Assembly (NCBI RefSeq): GCF_000661915.1 | Contig: NZ_CP007509.1 | Span: 4,167,501-4,231,500 of the forward strand | Direction of reading: 5' to 3' | Length of the DNA: 64,000 bases | DNA from: Stutzerimonas decontaminans | GTDB taxonomy: Bacteria; Pseudomonadota; Gammaproteobacteria; Pseudomonadales; Pseudomonadaceae | Shown: in pieces, positions 16,701 through 24,758 of the stretch | Layout: each line of letters starts with the position of its first letter | Numbering within the stretch: position 1 is the stretch's first letter | Program-made: the position numbers and the translations under genes | The notes under the pieces: generated by a model | The model's input: the letters and a program-made list of their open reading frames with translations, nothing else | Database searches by the model: none | Told to the model about the DNA's origin: nothing

Positions 16701-18156
16701 CCTGCCCCTGGGCAGTAATGCGGCCCTGCTCGCCGTTGTTTAGCGTTCCGACAGCAACCGTCAGATCGCCGAGCGCGACGATATCGCCACCCCGGTTATC
16801 CAGGCTGTCACCGCGTAGTTCGGCATTGCCGCGGCTTTGCAGCAGACCATCGCGGTTGTCCAGCTGCGCGGCATTGACCGTGACCTGCTGGCTGCCCAGC
16901 ACGCGGCCCTGCTGGTTGTTCAGAGCGGAGGTATCGATGCGAGTCGTGCCGGCGCTGAGCGTGCCGCCCTGGTTGTTTAGCGTCTGGTGCGCCGTTGCCT
17001 CAAGGGTGCGTCCGGCTATCAGCGTGCCGCTGTTGCGGATTGTCTCGGCGGCAAGTGCCAGGTCGGCACTGGCGATGCGGCTGTTGTCCGCTTTGACGCC
17101 CGCTTCGACGATACCCTCGTTGGTCAGCACGCCGGCCCGGAGCACGGCGTTGCCGCCAGTTGCCAGGCTCTGTCTGTTGATCAGGCTGTCCTGTGCACTG
17201 ATACGAGCGGCACCCGCAGCGTAGGTATCGCCATTCAGCTCGACCTGCTGCGCGGCAATGTGCAGATCCTTGGCGGCAGCACTGCGTCCCATGCTTAGCC
17301 GGCCATTAGCATCGATCTGAATATCCCCAGCACTGGCCGCCATATCGCCGGCCAACTTCACGCCAACGCCCGCTTCGGTGCCGACCAGGCGAATGGCGCC
17401 GGCGTACATGCCACCCAATGCGGAACTGTCGATGGCGAGCAGTGGCTTGTCGCTGTCGTCCAGTGCTTTCGCGGTAACGCTGAGGTCGCCCGCCTTGACC
17501 TCGTTGCGGCCGGTGATGATGTTGAGCTTCTTGGCGTGCAGCTCGGCGTTGATCTTGGCGCTGCGGGTGATGAGGTCGAACTGGTCGACATTGTTGGCGT
17601 TCAGGCCCTGCCCTTCGATGGCGATCTGACCGCCATTGACATCGAAGCGGTCGAGGCGGCCGTTGTCGATCACCGGCGTGCCGGTGCTCAGGGTGACGCG
17701 CGGGGTGTTGATAAAGCCGCAACCATCGCAGGCGATACCGTGCGGATTGGCAACGATCACGTGGGCCGATTTGCCGGCCACTTCCGTATAGCCCTGCAGC
17801 CGGCTGGCGTTGCTGCCAGTGACCTCGTTGAGGATCATCCCGGCCGCTTTTCCATTGAGATTGGAGTTGCCAAGGATGATGCCGCCCAGTTGCGTGGCCT
17901 GGGTGCGCTCGGTGGCATTGTTGAGGATCAGTCCCTGCTGACCGACGTTGTAGTCCTTGAATTTGTTGTGCGACAAACCGTTGCTGTTGGGTGCGGCGAT
18001 GTTGACGACCGGTACGCCGTTGCCGGCCTGGCCGATGACTGCCCCGCTGCCAGCCGCCACTGTCAGTTCCGCAGCCGCAGCGACGATGGGGTTAAGAAAC
18101 ATCACGCCAGCGAGTACTGCGGCAATGTTCTGGAAGAAGGGGCTGCGCACGTCCAT
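13753..18156 (-). CDS. cdiA: CdiA N-terminal half: two-partner secretion exoprotein, truncated by IS30
   Basis: 1467 residues. The start is at ATG 18156 with GGAG 7 bases upstream. A signal peptide (FFQNIAAVLAGVMFLNPIV, cut near AAAAELT) precedes the TPS secretion domain that CdiB recognises. That domain carries the diagnostic ANPHGIACDGCGFINTPR and DQFDLITRSAKINAELHAKK. From about 250 to 1290 it is a beta-helix of roughly 20-residue repeats with LDNRGG/LNNQGG turns. The last 150 residues turn A+T-richer and non-repetitive (QCLDCKGRHYDFYYFVEEV), probably the start of the receptor-binding region. The frame stops in the IS30 end. If exported, this product would be a filament without toxin. Confidence 0.88.
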   Translation of the reverse strand: MDVRSPFFQNIAAVLAGVMFLNPIVAAAAELTVAAGSGAVIGQAGNGVPVVNIAAPNSNGLSHNKFKDYNVGQQGLILNNATERTQATQLGGIILGNSNLNGKAAGMILNEVTGSNASRLQGYTEVAGKSAHVIVANPHGIACDGCGFINTPRVTLSTGTPVIDNGRLDRFDVNGGQIAIEGQGLNANNVDQFDLITRSAKINAELHAKKLNIITGRNEVKAGDLSVTAKALDDSDKPLLAIDSSALGGMYAGAIRLVGTEAGVGVKLAGDMAASAGDIQIDANGRLSMGRSAAAKDLHIAAQQVELNGDTYAAGAARISAQDSLINRQSLATGGNAVLRAGVLTNEGIVEAGVKADNSRIASADLALAAETIRNSGTLIAGRTLEATAHQTLNNQGGTLSAGTTRIDTSALNNQQGRVLGSQQVTVNAAQLDNRDGLLQSRGNAELRGDSLDNRGGDIVALGDLTVAVGTLNNGEQGRITAQGQARLEAEALNNRGGLVSGEQVSVRAADLIDNRDGGLIVSDGALVLNASRLDSSNGGEVSARGDLTADLGSLTQTGGRMIGEAAVSLQLNNGELDNRGGLIHGNGPVSLAGASTLDNRGGEVSSSSSLKVDAEQLDNSQGGRLIAEQTLDAQARQLNNQGGLVSGWQGVTVSGGSLDNSQGGTLSSRNGGLNLELSGHLNNSGEGALVSRGDQQLRAASLDNSGNGLISSEGAIAAELDAALDNGNGGLISAIGELDLQAGTVRNVGGQLGGASDVRVRAESLDNSGGQLTATGTLDLLLGAALLNSGGRLASGRDLLLRAGDVDNRSGRIASQGLLDLFAVSLTNAGGTVGAQVGLTIQATGTLDNSADGLVFSQTDSVTVAAQDIDNRQGALQGQASVLVRTAGAVDNRGGSILSQQGNIDVEAASLNNGNGGVLNSLVGQLKLATSGLFSNVGGTTQAQTLSVQAGRLDNSHGHLSAIGGDTRITTGDLLNVGGGLYARDTVRIEADALDNSAGKVGAQYIDFSLRGILNNTAGLVESASGLTVHSAGLTNDSGALRALGQLESTVIATSGALDNRRGLIESASRDLNLNVGSFLNDGGTVRHVGIGTFGLASSLATSAGGTLITNGALKLDAANWTHSGVIQAQRLELNVGNFTQTASGQLLAGESLVATGGRWINNGLIASDGNLSLNLTAGYSGSGQLTSLGGLTLNAASLDLATSGRIAGGAITSMDIAGLAVNRGRVTSTGDFTLRSATLNNYGTLGGAEEVRIQAGTLINEQGLIFSGGNMALRVDALTNRFADIYSLGALEVSKDDRGAWAAVLENISSTIESVGDMQLLAARMENKKDRFDLSERLVSGDINYQCLDCKGRHYDFYYFVEEVLERNVVSDSPASVISAGGNLQFIGSELGNYYSVISSGEDLSISVDSLVNQGAATSTVKRTTQLRNPVDSERGGVFFSLFEEGGAAFQYAKYNSIYVGGGKN

Positions 18157-18238
18157 GTGATGACTCCGGCTTGCTCAAATCAACAGAATTCGGGAAGAGA
18201 TCGACTCTTCAAGCCCGCCTGTATGGCGGGACGGCATT

Positions 18239-19948
18239 TCAGAAAAACAGATCGATGCGGAAATACACCGGGCGCTCACGCTCGGTAATCGCGTCGGGCC
18301 GCTCCAGCGAGTGGGCGAACGTCAGCGAGGTGGCCAGATGCGCGCCGCGGGCGGTCAGCTCCAAGGCATGGCCCGACATGCGTCCGTGCCGGTCCGGGTT
18401 GTAATGCCCGCCGTGGATCACCCCGACGTCGTAGGCATAGGCCAGGCCGTATTCATGCAGGAAAGGCCGCAGTGGCTCCCAGCCGACCGGCCGCCGCCAG
18501 CGCAACTGGTTGCGCCAATAGCCGCCGGTGTCGCCGGACAGGGATTGCTCCTTGAAACCGCGCACCGAGGCCAGACCGCCAACGCTGATGCGCTGCGGGC
18601 TGTAGAGCGCGTCTTCACTCTTCTGGCCGTTAAGCAGGCTGTCGAAACTGAAGAACTCGCCCCACAGCTGGAACGGCTGGAGTGCGCTCAGGGTCAGGGT
18701 GTACTTGTGGTAGCGCGCCTCGGGCTCGCCTGGGAGCGGATCGCCACGACGCTGGGCATCGAAGGCACCGATGCCGTGCTGCCAGCCGGCATCGACGTTG
18801 ACGAACGCGGTGCCAATCCGCCGGCCATGATTGAGGCCCAGCTGCATTTCGGACAGGCGCTGGCTGGATACATCCAGCAGACTGTTCTCGATGTAGTTGC
18901 GGGTGCGCAGGTGGGACAGGCCGAAGTTGACGGCGGTCTTGCTCACGGCATCGCGGTGCAGTACGCGCTCGGCGCCGAGCTGATGGCTTTTGCTTTCACC
19001 GTCGAGTTCGAACGCGAAGCCGGCGGCATCGTTTTGCGTACGGTAGTAGCTCTGATTGTAGCCGTAGCTGAACGTCCACCAGCCATACGGCAGTGTGTAG
19101 AACAGGCCCTGATTCGCGGAATGTCGATAGTGGTCGCTGACCGCATCGCCGCCGGCACGCAGGCTCAGCTGATCGGCCAGGCCCAACGGACTGTCCCAAT
19201 CGAGGCCCAGTCCCCACTGCTGTTCTCCAGTGCTTTTCTCGCCATTGTTGTGGCGATTGAAGCTGAGGCGCCAAGGCTTGAGCGGATCACCTTGCAGCCT
19301 GACGCGGCTGCCGCCCACTTCCTGCCCCGGCATCAGCTCGAGCTGAGCAGGACGAGAGGGCAGACGGTTGAGCTGGTCGACCAGTTGTTCCAGTTCGCGC
19401 AGGTCGACGATCTGGCCTGTACGCCCTGGAAACGCCATGGCCAGTTCGCGCTCACTGGCGACCGCCGATTGGTCGAGGCCTTCGAGCTGCCCCTCGACGA
19501 TGAGCACCTCCAGCTCGCCATCAGCCATGTCCTGCTGCGGCAGGTACGCACGCGAGGTGACGTAGCCACGGTCGATGTAGAACTGGGTGACGGCCTTGAG
19601 CAGCGCGTTGAGCTGACTGGCACCGAGGCAGCGATTGACAAAGGGCGCCAGCAGCTCGGTCTGCTGTTCGGCCGAGATATGGGTCGCGCCTTCCAGCCGA
19701 ATAGTTTGAATTTCGAAACAGCGCTCATCGTCGGTCGGCTGTGGCGGCGGCACCAGCGCCTCGCGGCCTGGTAACTGCTGGAGCTCCTCGATGCGTCGGC
19801 GCTGCTCTTCGAGCAGGCGCTCCTGCCGATCACGAATCAGATCGCGATCGCCTGGCGATGGGATATTGGCTGGCGGCACTTGTGCGGAAGCCGGCGAGGC
19901 AGAAAAGCAAATAGCGGAAAACAACGAGGCGAATAACAGCCGGCGCAC
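18239..19948 (-). CDS. cdiB: CdiB-type TpsB outer-membrane transporter
   Basis: 569 residues from GTG 19948. That start is favoured because AAGGA lies 8 bases before it, whereas the in-frame ATG 19957 overlaps the same site; it also yields a cleaner signal peptide (MRRLLFASLFSAICF to SASAQ-like cut). Domains: N-terminal plug helix with Arg/Glu-rich linker (about 30–70) and two POTRA domains (FEIQTIRLEGATHIS; LEVLIVEGQLEGL). The 16-strand barrel carries the conserved lid motif VRGF in GGLASVRGFKEQSLSGDTGG and ends in FRIDLFF. It exports CdiA, encoded 82 bases downstream, across the outer membrane. The gene is intact. Confidence 0.9.
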   Translation of the reverse strand: MRRLLFASLFSAICFSASPASAQVPPANIPSPGDRDLIRDRQERLLEEQRRRIEELQQLPGREALVPPPQPTDDERCFEIQTIRLEGATHISAEQQTELLAPFVNRCLGASQLNALLKAVTQFYIDRGYVTSRAYLPQQDMADGELEVLIVEGQLEGLDQSAVASERELAMAFPGRTGQIVDLRELEQLVDQLNRLPSRPAQLELMPGQEVGGSRVRLQGDPLKPWRLSFNRHNNGEKSTGEQQWGLGLDWDSPLGLADQLSLRAGGDAVSDHYRHSANQGLFYTLPYGWWTFSYGYNQSYYRTQNDAAGFAFELDGESKSHQLGAERVLHRDAVSKTAVNFGLSHLRTRNYIENSLLDVSSQRLSEMQLGLNHGRRIGTAFVNVDAGWQHGIGAFDAQRRGDPLPGEPEARYHKYTLTLSALQPFQLWGEFFSFDSLLNGQKSEDALYSPQRISVGGLASVRGFKEQSLSGDTGGYWRNQLRWRRPVGWEPLRPFLHEYGLAYAYDVGVIHGGHYNPDRHGRMSGHALELTARGAHLATSLTFAHSLERPDAITERERPVYFRIDLFF

Positions 19949-19957
19949 GGCAACCAT

Positions 19958-20265
19958 CCTTGGTCAGGTAAAGCGGCGGCGGCGATGATGGGCGCAGTGC
20001 CATCACTGAACAACTGCCTTCCGTCCCGTTTGCGGCGGAAAAACACAAACGGTTTCGCATATTTGAAACGGACCGTGCCGCCTGGGGGGAACTTTCCGCC
20101 GGAGGCGACCTGTCGGCACGTCAATGGATGGCGCCAACAGAACCCCGAAACAGGACGACTCAAAGGGCGTATGTGACGAGAACCAACCGGTCAGGCGGCT
20201 GGGCGCAACCGGGCTGAAACACCGGTGGTAGAGTCAGCGGCGTCTTCTTGATCATCGGAGAAACC
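19958..20265. promoter_or_regulatory. Divergent intergenic region: cdiB promoter side and DUF2147 gene promoter side
   Basis: About 300 bases between divergent genes. It contains an 8-bp inverted repeat, GGCGGAAA (20034–20041) with TTTCCGCC (20093–20100). Between them lies a smaller repeat, GTTTC...GAAAC, centred near 20060. These are candidate operator elements for the CDI operon. No sigma factor box is clear enough to call. Confidence 0.35.
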
Positions 20266-20709
20266 ATGCGTTCGTTATTCGTTCCCTTGCTGGCCCTGCC
20301 GCTCATGCTCTCGTCACTGGCCTTCGCTGCCGAATCACCGGCCGGACGCTGGCAGACCATCGACGACGAAACCGGCAAGCCCAAGTCCATCGTCGAAATC
20401 CAGCAGGCGGCCGACGGTACGCTGACTGGCAAGGTCGCGGAGATTCTCAAGTCGGATCAGGGTGCCAATCCGGTGTGCAGCCAATGCGAAGGCGAGCGCA
20501 AGGACCAGCCCATCACCGGCATGACCATCCTGCAGGACCTCAAGCCGGACGGCGAGCAGGTCTGGAGCGACGGCACCATCCTTGACCCGGCGAAGGGCAA
20601 GACCTACCGCGCCAAGGCGAAGCTGCTGGAAGGCGGCGATAAGCTGGAAGTGCGTGGTTACATCGGCATCGAGGCACTGGGCCGAACGCAGACCTGGGTG
20701 CGCCAGTAA
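20266..20709 (+). CDS. Exported DUF2147 protein
   Basis: 147 residues from ATG 20266 (GGAG 6 bases upstream). A signal peptide (MRSLFVPLLALPLMLSSLAF, cut after AFA) precedes a DUF2147 domain: GRWQTIDDETGKPKSIVEI, GKVAEIL, a CSQC pair in the middle, WSDGTILDPAKGKTYRAK and the end GRTQTWVR. Family proteins are small periplasmic lipocalin-like barrels of unknown role. It is a single-gene unit, divergent from cdiB. Confidence 0.85.
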   Translation: MRSLFVPLLALPLMLSSLAFAAESPAGRWQTIDDETGKPKSIVEIQQAADGTLTGKVAEILKSDQGANPVCSQCEGERKDQPITGMTILQDLKPDGEQVWSDGTILDPAKGKTYRAKAKLLEGGDKLEVRGYIGIEALGRTQTWVRQ

Positions 20710-20795
20710 GGCCACCCTCGCCACGGCAGGTCATGCCGCACGTCATGCTGCGTCAATGACCTAGCCCTGCTGGCATGGGGCGGCGACAGACACCG

Positions 20796-21521
20796 TCAGC
20801 CTTGTGCCAGCCGCTGCAGCGCGGCGCGATCCAGACAGCGATAACGGAACGACGGCCGGCCGATCTGCCCGTAGTGAAAGGATTCTTCCAATAGCTGCAT
20901 GTCGTTCAGGTGCTTGAGGTATTTGCGCACCGAGACGCGCGACATGCCGGTGGCGGGCAGCAGGGTTTCGCTGGTGAAGCCGTCGTCCTCCAGCGCAAGG
21001 ATCGCCTGCGCCACCTGTGCCAGTGACGCCGGGGTCAGCCCCTTGGGCAGATCGCCGGGACGGCGCACCTCGACTGCAGCAGGCTGGCTGAACAGCCGGT
21101 CGATATCGCCCTGGCCGAGCTGATCCGGCAGCCGGGAGAGCGACTCGCGGGCGCGGCGGCACGTCTCGATGGCATCGCGAAAGCGCTCGAAGCTGAACGG
21201 TTTGACCAGGTAATCACGCGCGCCGAGGCGCTGCGCCGCGCGTACCGTGTCGATCTCCGAAGCCGCGGTGATCAGCACCGCATCGGTATTGCGGTCCTGC
21301 GCGCGCAGGTGACGGAGCACCTCGAGGCCGGAGCGATTGCGCAGGTAGACATCAAGCAGCAGCAGGTCCACCGGCTCGCGTTCGAGCATCTCCAGCGCTG
21401 CTGGCACGCTCTCGCACTGGCCGACCAACTCGATGCCGTCGAGACGGGCGAGGTAGTCGACATTCAGGCGCATGACCATCGGGTCGTCCTCGACGATCAG
21501 CACGCGCATGGCGGTTTTCAT
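20796..21521 (-). CDS. CitB/DcuR-family response regulator
   Basis: 241 residues. Receiver domain 1–120 with acidic pair E11–D12/D13, phospho-acceptor Asp57 in LLLLDVYLRNRSG, and Lys in YLVKPFSF. After a linker there is a C-terminal winged helix-turn-helix (FTSETLLPATGMSRVSVRKYLKHL) of the CitB/DpiA/DctR type. The start overlaps the kinase stop (ATGA), so it is translationally coupled. By context it controls the divergent 2-hydroxycarboxylate transporter in response to a C4 or C6 carboxylate. Confidence 0.9.
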   Translation of the reverse strand: MKTAMRVLIVEDDPMVMRLNVDYLARLDGIELVGQCESVPAALEMLEREPVDLLLLDVYLRNRSGLEVLRHLRAQDRNTDAVLITAASEIDTVRAAQRLGARDYLVKPFSFERFRDAIETCRRARESLSRLPDQLGQGDIDRLFSQPAAVEVRRPGDLPKGLTPASLAQVAQAILALEDDGFTSETLLPATGMSRVSVRKYLKHLNDMQLLEESFHYGQIGRPSFRYRCLDRAALQRLAQG

Positions 21522-23128
21522 GGTGCCTCCCCTTCCGCGGCGGTCCGATAGGGCAATTCGACCTCGAACAGGCTGCCGCGGCCCGCTTCGGAATAGACCG
21601 CCAGGCTGCCACCCCAGGCCTCGACCTGCTCCTGCACAGCAGCCAGGCCGATGCCGCGACGCTCGCCCTTGGTCGACACGCCGCGCTCGAATATCTGCTC
21701 GCGCACGGTGGCCTCGATACCGCCACCACTGTCCTGCACATGCAGCGAGAGCAGCGCTTCGTCGTAGTTCAGCGTCAGACTGACCCGACGCTCGTCCTGC
21801 TCGGCCACCGCCTCGAAGGCATTTTCCAGCAGATTGCCGAGGATGGTGACGAGGCCATGAATCTGCTCGGGCGCGGCAGCTGGCAGGGGATGTTCGACGT
21901 CGACCTGAAAGTCGATGCCACGTTCGCGGGCTTCGCTCTGCTTGCCCAGCAGAAAACCCGCCAGCACCGGTTCGCCAATCCCCTCGACCAGCACTGTCGC
22001 CGGCGCCAGCTGGTGGTCGGCAAGGTCGCGCAGGTAGACGCGCAGGGCATCCAGATCACCCAGCTGCGCCAGGCCGAGCAGCACGTGCAGCTTGTTCTTG
22101 AATTCGTGGGTCGCGGCGCGCAGCGCTTCGGCATAGCGACTGACGCCGGTCAGCTGTTCAGCCAGCGCGTTGACCTCGCTCTTGTCGCGGAAGGTGGCGA
22201 TGGCACCGATCACCCGCCCCTGGTGACGAATCGGCGCACGATTGGCGAGGATCGCCCTGCCATTGAGACTGAATTCACGGTCCAGCTGCTCGGTCGCGCT
22301 GGCCAGCACCTCGGGCAGACCACTGTTGGGCAGGTATTCGCAGATCGGCCGCCCCAGCGGCGGCTTGCCCAACCCGGTGCTGACCAGCAACCGTTCCGCT
22401 GCCGGGTTGACCAGGGTGATGCGCGCCTGATCGTCGACCGCCAGCACGCCCTCGCGCACCGAGGCCAGCATCGCCTGGCGCTCCTCTACCAGCCGGGTGA
22501 TCTCATAGGGCTCCAGGCCGAGCAACACCCGCTTGATATAGCGCGCCAGCAGGTGCGCGCCGAGGGCGGTGATCAGCATCAGCGTCAGCACGCCGAAGAC
22601 CACGCCGCGTTGATGCGCCCGCAACAGTTCGCCGAGCGAGGCCAGGGTGACGCCCACGGAAACGGCACCGATCACCACACCCTCGTCGTCCAGCACCGGG
22701 GCGAAACCGCGAATACTGCTGCCCAGGCTGCCATCGGCCCGCGAGGCATAGGTTTCACCGGCCAGCGCGCGACCTTCGTCGTCGCCGCGAAAGGCCTGCC
22801 CGATGAGGGTCGGCTGCGGGTGCGTCAGGCGCAGGGCGCGCGGATTCATCACCACGATGAAGTCCACACCCAGACGCTGACGCAAGCCGTCGATCTGCCG
22901 CTGCAACTGGTTATCCGCACTGAAATCGGCGGGGCCGGCAAGGGCCAGCTGCACGTCGGTACGCGCGGCCACGCTCTGCGCCAGGTTGGTGACCCGCGAA
23001 GCCTGGCCTTCTTCCAGGGTGTCCTGCAGCTGCACGTTGAACAGCCAGAGGGCCAGCGCCAGGGCCAGCACCACCATGACGGCGACCAGCAGCGAGATCA
23101 GCATGTTCAGGCGCAAGCGCAAAGCCAT
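21518..23128 (-). CDS. CitA/DcuS-family sensor histidine kinase
   Basis: 536 residues: TM1 about 10–30, a periplasmic single-PAS (sCache) sensor (NLAQSVAARTDVQLA to IRGFAPVLDDEGVVIGAVSVGV), TM2 about 178–200, and a cytoplasmic PAS (RQAMLASVREGVLAVDD). The dimerisation helix has the family-specific H-box ATHEFKNKLHVLLGL. The ATPase domain shows LGNLLENAFEAV, DSGGGIE and GERRGIGLAAV. Members sense citrate, malate, fumarate or tricarballylate. It forms an operon with the CitB-type regulator and is divergent from the carrier gene, the usual sensor–transporter layout. Confidence 0.9.
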   Translation of the reverse strand: MALRLRLNMLISLLVAVMVVLALALALWLFNVQLQDTLEEGQASRVTNLAQSVAARTDVQLALAGPADFSADNQLQRQIDGLRQRLGVDFIVVMNPRALRLTHPQPTLIGQAFRGDDEGRALAGETYASRADGSLGSSIRGFAPVLDDEGVVIGAVSVGVTLASLGELLRAHQRGVVFGVLTLMLITALGAHLLARYIKRVLLGLEPYEITRLVEERQAMLASVREGVLAVDDQARITLVNPAAERLLVSTGLGKPPLGRPICEYLPNSGLPEVLASATEQLDREFSLNGRAILANRAPIRHQGRVIGAIATFRDKSEVNALAEQLTGVSRYAEALRAATHEFKNKLHVLLGLAQLGDLDALRVYLRDLADHQLAPATVLVEGIGEPVLAGFLLGKQSEARERGIDFQVDVEHPLPAAAPEQIHGLVTILGNLLENAFEAVAEQDERRVSLTLNYDEALLSLHVQDSGGGIEATVREQIFERGVSTKGERRGIGLAAVQEQVEAWGGSLAVYSEAGRGSLFEVELPYRTAAEGEAP

Positions 23129-23214
23129 TCTCCCATCGGTGATCGGCGCTAAACGCCGCGGTAAAGGGCCGGATCGAGCCAGCCCGGCAATCGCGGGTCA
23201 AGCTCGGCTCTGCT

Positions 23215-23246
23215 TTTTTTAGTTTCGTAATGGTTTTTTAACTTCG
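23215..23246 (+). promoter_or_regulatory. Direct A/T-rich repeats, candidate CitB-type regulator site
   Basis: TTTTTTAGTTTCG (23215–23227) and TTTTTTAACTTCG (23234–23246) are 13-mers with two mismatches, repeated at 19-bp spacing in the divergent region between the kinase gene and the carrier gene. The region is markedly A/T-rich against its GC-rich surroundings. Regulators of this family bind A/T-rich repeats, so this is a plausible operator by inference. Confidence 0.4.
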
Positions 23247-23367
23247 CCAAACATTGGCGGCGAAGCAACTCTGCTTAAGGTAGCCCCGCCGCGGTTGTCC
23301 GACCGCGCATTCGCAACCATCACCCGTGCGTGCGCCACCCGGCTGTCACGTTCGAAGGAGTACAACA

Positions 23368-24681
23368 ATGAATCGGACCACGCTGAGCCCTGCCGTGTCT
23401 GAAGGCACCCCGAACGTTTCGCTGCTTTCCCAACGCATCTTCAACCTGCCGTTGCCGCTGTTCGCCATCGCCCTGCTCGTCATGGCCGCCGCCATCGTCA
23501 CCGATACCCTGCCCACTGGCATGATCGGCGCGCTGCTGGTGATGATGCTGCTCGGCGAGCTGCTCGGTTTCGCCGGCGACCGCCTACCTATCATCAGGAC
23601 CTACCTCGGCGGCGGCGCGATCATGGCGCTGTTCGGCGCCGCATCGATGGTTTACTTCGGCTGGCTGCCCGCCGCAGTCGCCGATGACGTCGCCAGTTTC
23701 ATGAAGGGCGGCGGCTTTCTCGACTTCTATATCGCCGCGTTGATCACCGGCAGCATCCTCGGCATGGATGCCAAGGTATTGGTCAAGGTCGGCTCGCGCT
23801 ACGCGTTACCTCTGTTGTGCTCGGTGCTGTTCGCCGCGCTGTTCGCCATGGCCGTGGGCGCGCTGCTCGGCTTCTCGCCCCAGGATGCGGTGGTGGTCAT
23901 CGCCATGCCTATCATGGGCGGTGGCATGGGTGCCGGCGCGGTGCCGATGAGCCAGATCTACGAGCAGCTGCTCGGCCAGCCGGCCAGCTACTACATCTCG
24001 ATCCTGGTGCCGGCCCTGGCCCTGGGCAACGTCTTCGCGATCATCATCGCCGGGCTACTCAACGGCCTGGGTAATCGCTACCCGTCCCTGACCGGCAACG
24101 GCCAGATGATGCCGGGCGTGGATGTCAGCGACAAGGAAGGCCCGATCACCCTGCCCGCCCTGGGCATCGGCCTGGTTGCCGCGCTGAGCTTCTTCATTGC
24201 CGGGCAGATCCTCGGCAAGTTCGTGCCGTTGCATCCCTACGCCTTGATGATCGTGCTGGTGGCGCTGCTCAAGGTGAGCAACCTGGTGCCCGAGTCGATC
24301 AACGACGCCGCCTCCCAGTGGTTCCGCTTCGTTGCGCGCAACTGGACCTTCGCGCTGCTGTTCGGCATCGGCGTGGCCTTCACCGACCTCGGCCAGGTGC
24401 TCGACGCCATCTCGCTGACCTACGTGCTGATCGTCTTCGCCGTGGTCGCCGGCGCCGCCTTCGGCGCGGGCCTGGTAGGCCGCCTGGTCGGCTTCTACCC
24501 CATCGAATCGGCAATCACCGCCGGGCTGTGCATGGCCAACATGGGCGGCACCGGTGACGTCGCGGTGCTCTCCGCGGCCCGGCGCATGTCGCTGATGCCG
24601 TTCGCGCAGATTTCCTCGCGCCTGGGCGGTGCGCTGATCCTGCTGATCTCCAGCGTGGTGGTGCCGTTGTTCTTCACCTGA
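23368..24681 (+). CDS. 2-hydroxycarboxylate transporter (2HCT family: citrate/malate symporter)
   Basis: 437 residues from ATG 23368 (AAGGAG 7 bases upstream). About eleven hydrophobic segments are arranged as two inverted repeats. The two reentrant signature loops are present: GGGMGAGAVPMSQIYEQ near residue 190 and GGTGDVAVLSAARRMSLMPF near 400. The family includes CitS, CimH and MaeP/CitP, which move citrate, malate or lactate with sodium or protons. Substrate cannot be fixed from the sequence. Divergent CitAB-type genes presumably induce it. Confidence 0.9.
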   Translation: MNRTTLSPAVSEGTPNVSLLSQRIFNLPLPLFAIALLVMAAAIVTDTLPTGMIGALLVMMLLGELLGFAGDRLPIIRTYLGGGAIMALFGAASMVYFGWLPAAVADDVASFMKGGGFLDFYIAALITGSILGMDAKVLVKVGSRYALPLLCSVLFAALFAMAVGALLGFSPQDAVVVIAMPIMGGGMGAGAVPMSQIYEQLLGQPASYYISILVPALALGNVFAIIIAGLLNGLGNRYPSLTGNGQMMPGVDVSDKEGPITLPALGIGLVAALSFFIAGQILGKFVPLHPYALMIVLVALLKVSNLVPESINDAASQWFRFVARNWTFALLFGIGVAFTDLGQVLDAISLTYVLIVFAVVAGAAFGAGLVGRLVGFYPIESAITAGLCMANMGGTGDVAVLSAARRMSLMPFAQISSRLGGALILLISSVVVPLFFT

Positions 24682-24707
24682 CCGACGTTTTCAGCCATCC
24701 GGAAGTG

Positions 24708-24740
24708 AAAAAGCCCCGACCTTGCGGTCGGGGCTTTTTT
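24708..24740 (+). terminator. Bidirectional rho-independent terminator
   Basis: AAAGCCCCGACC pairs with GGTCGGGGCTTT around the loop TTGC, flanked by A and T runs on either side. It sits between the convergent carrier and chemoreceptor genes and can serve both. Confidence 0.92.
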
Positions 24741-24758
24741 CGTTTGGCTGCAGCGCCA

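Noticed and set aside
14600..17000. Apparent short repeats that could suggest a CRISPR or tandem-repeat array
   Set aside because: They are degenerate codons of the LDNRGG beta-helix repeats within cdiA, with variable spacing and no conserved spacer–repeat structure.
14624..17224. 866-codon open frame antisense to cdiA, and similar long plus-strand frames at 8758–9522 and 9922–11073
   Set aside because: They mirror the low-complexity repeats of cdiA in a GC-rich gene; no ribosome site, no recognisable domain, composition is Ser/Pro/Arg noise.
23129..23367. A sigma-54 promoter for the 2-hydroxycarboxylate carrier
   Set aside because: GG and GC dinucleotides occur, but none has the obligatory 10-base spacing with a TTGC box.
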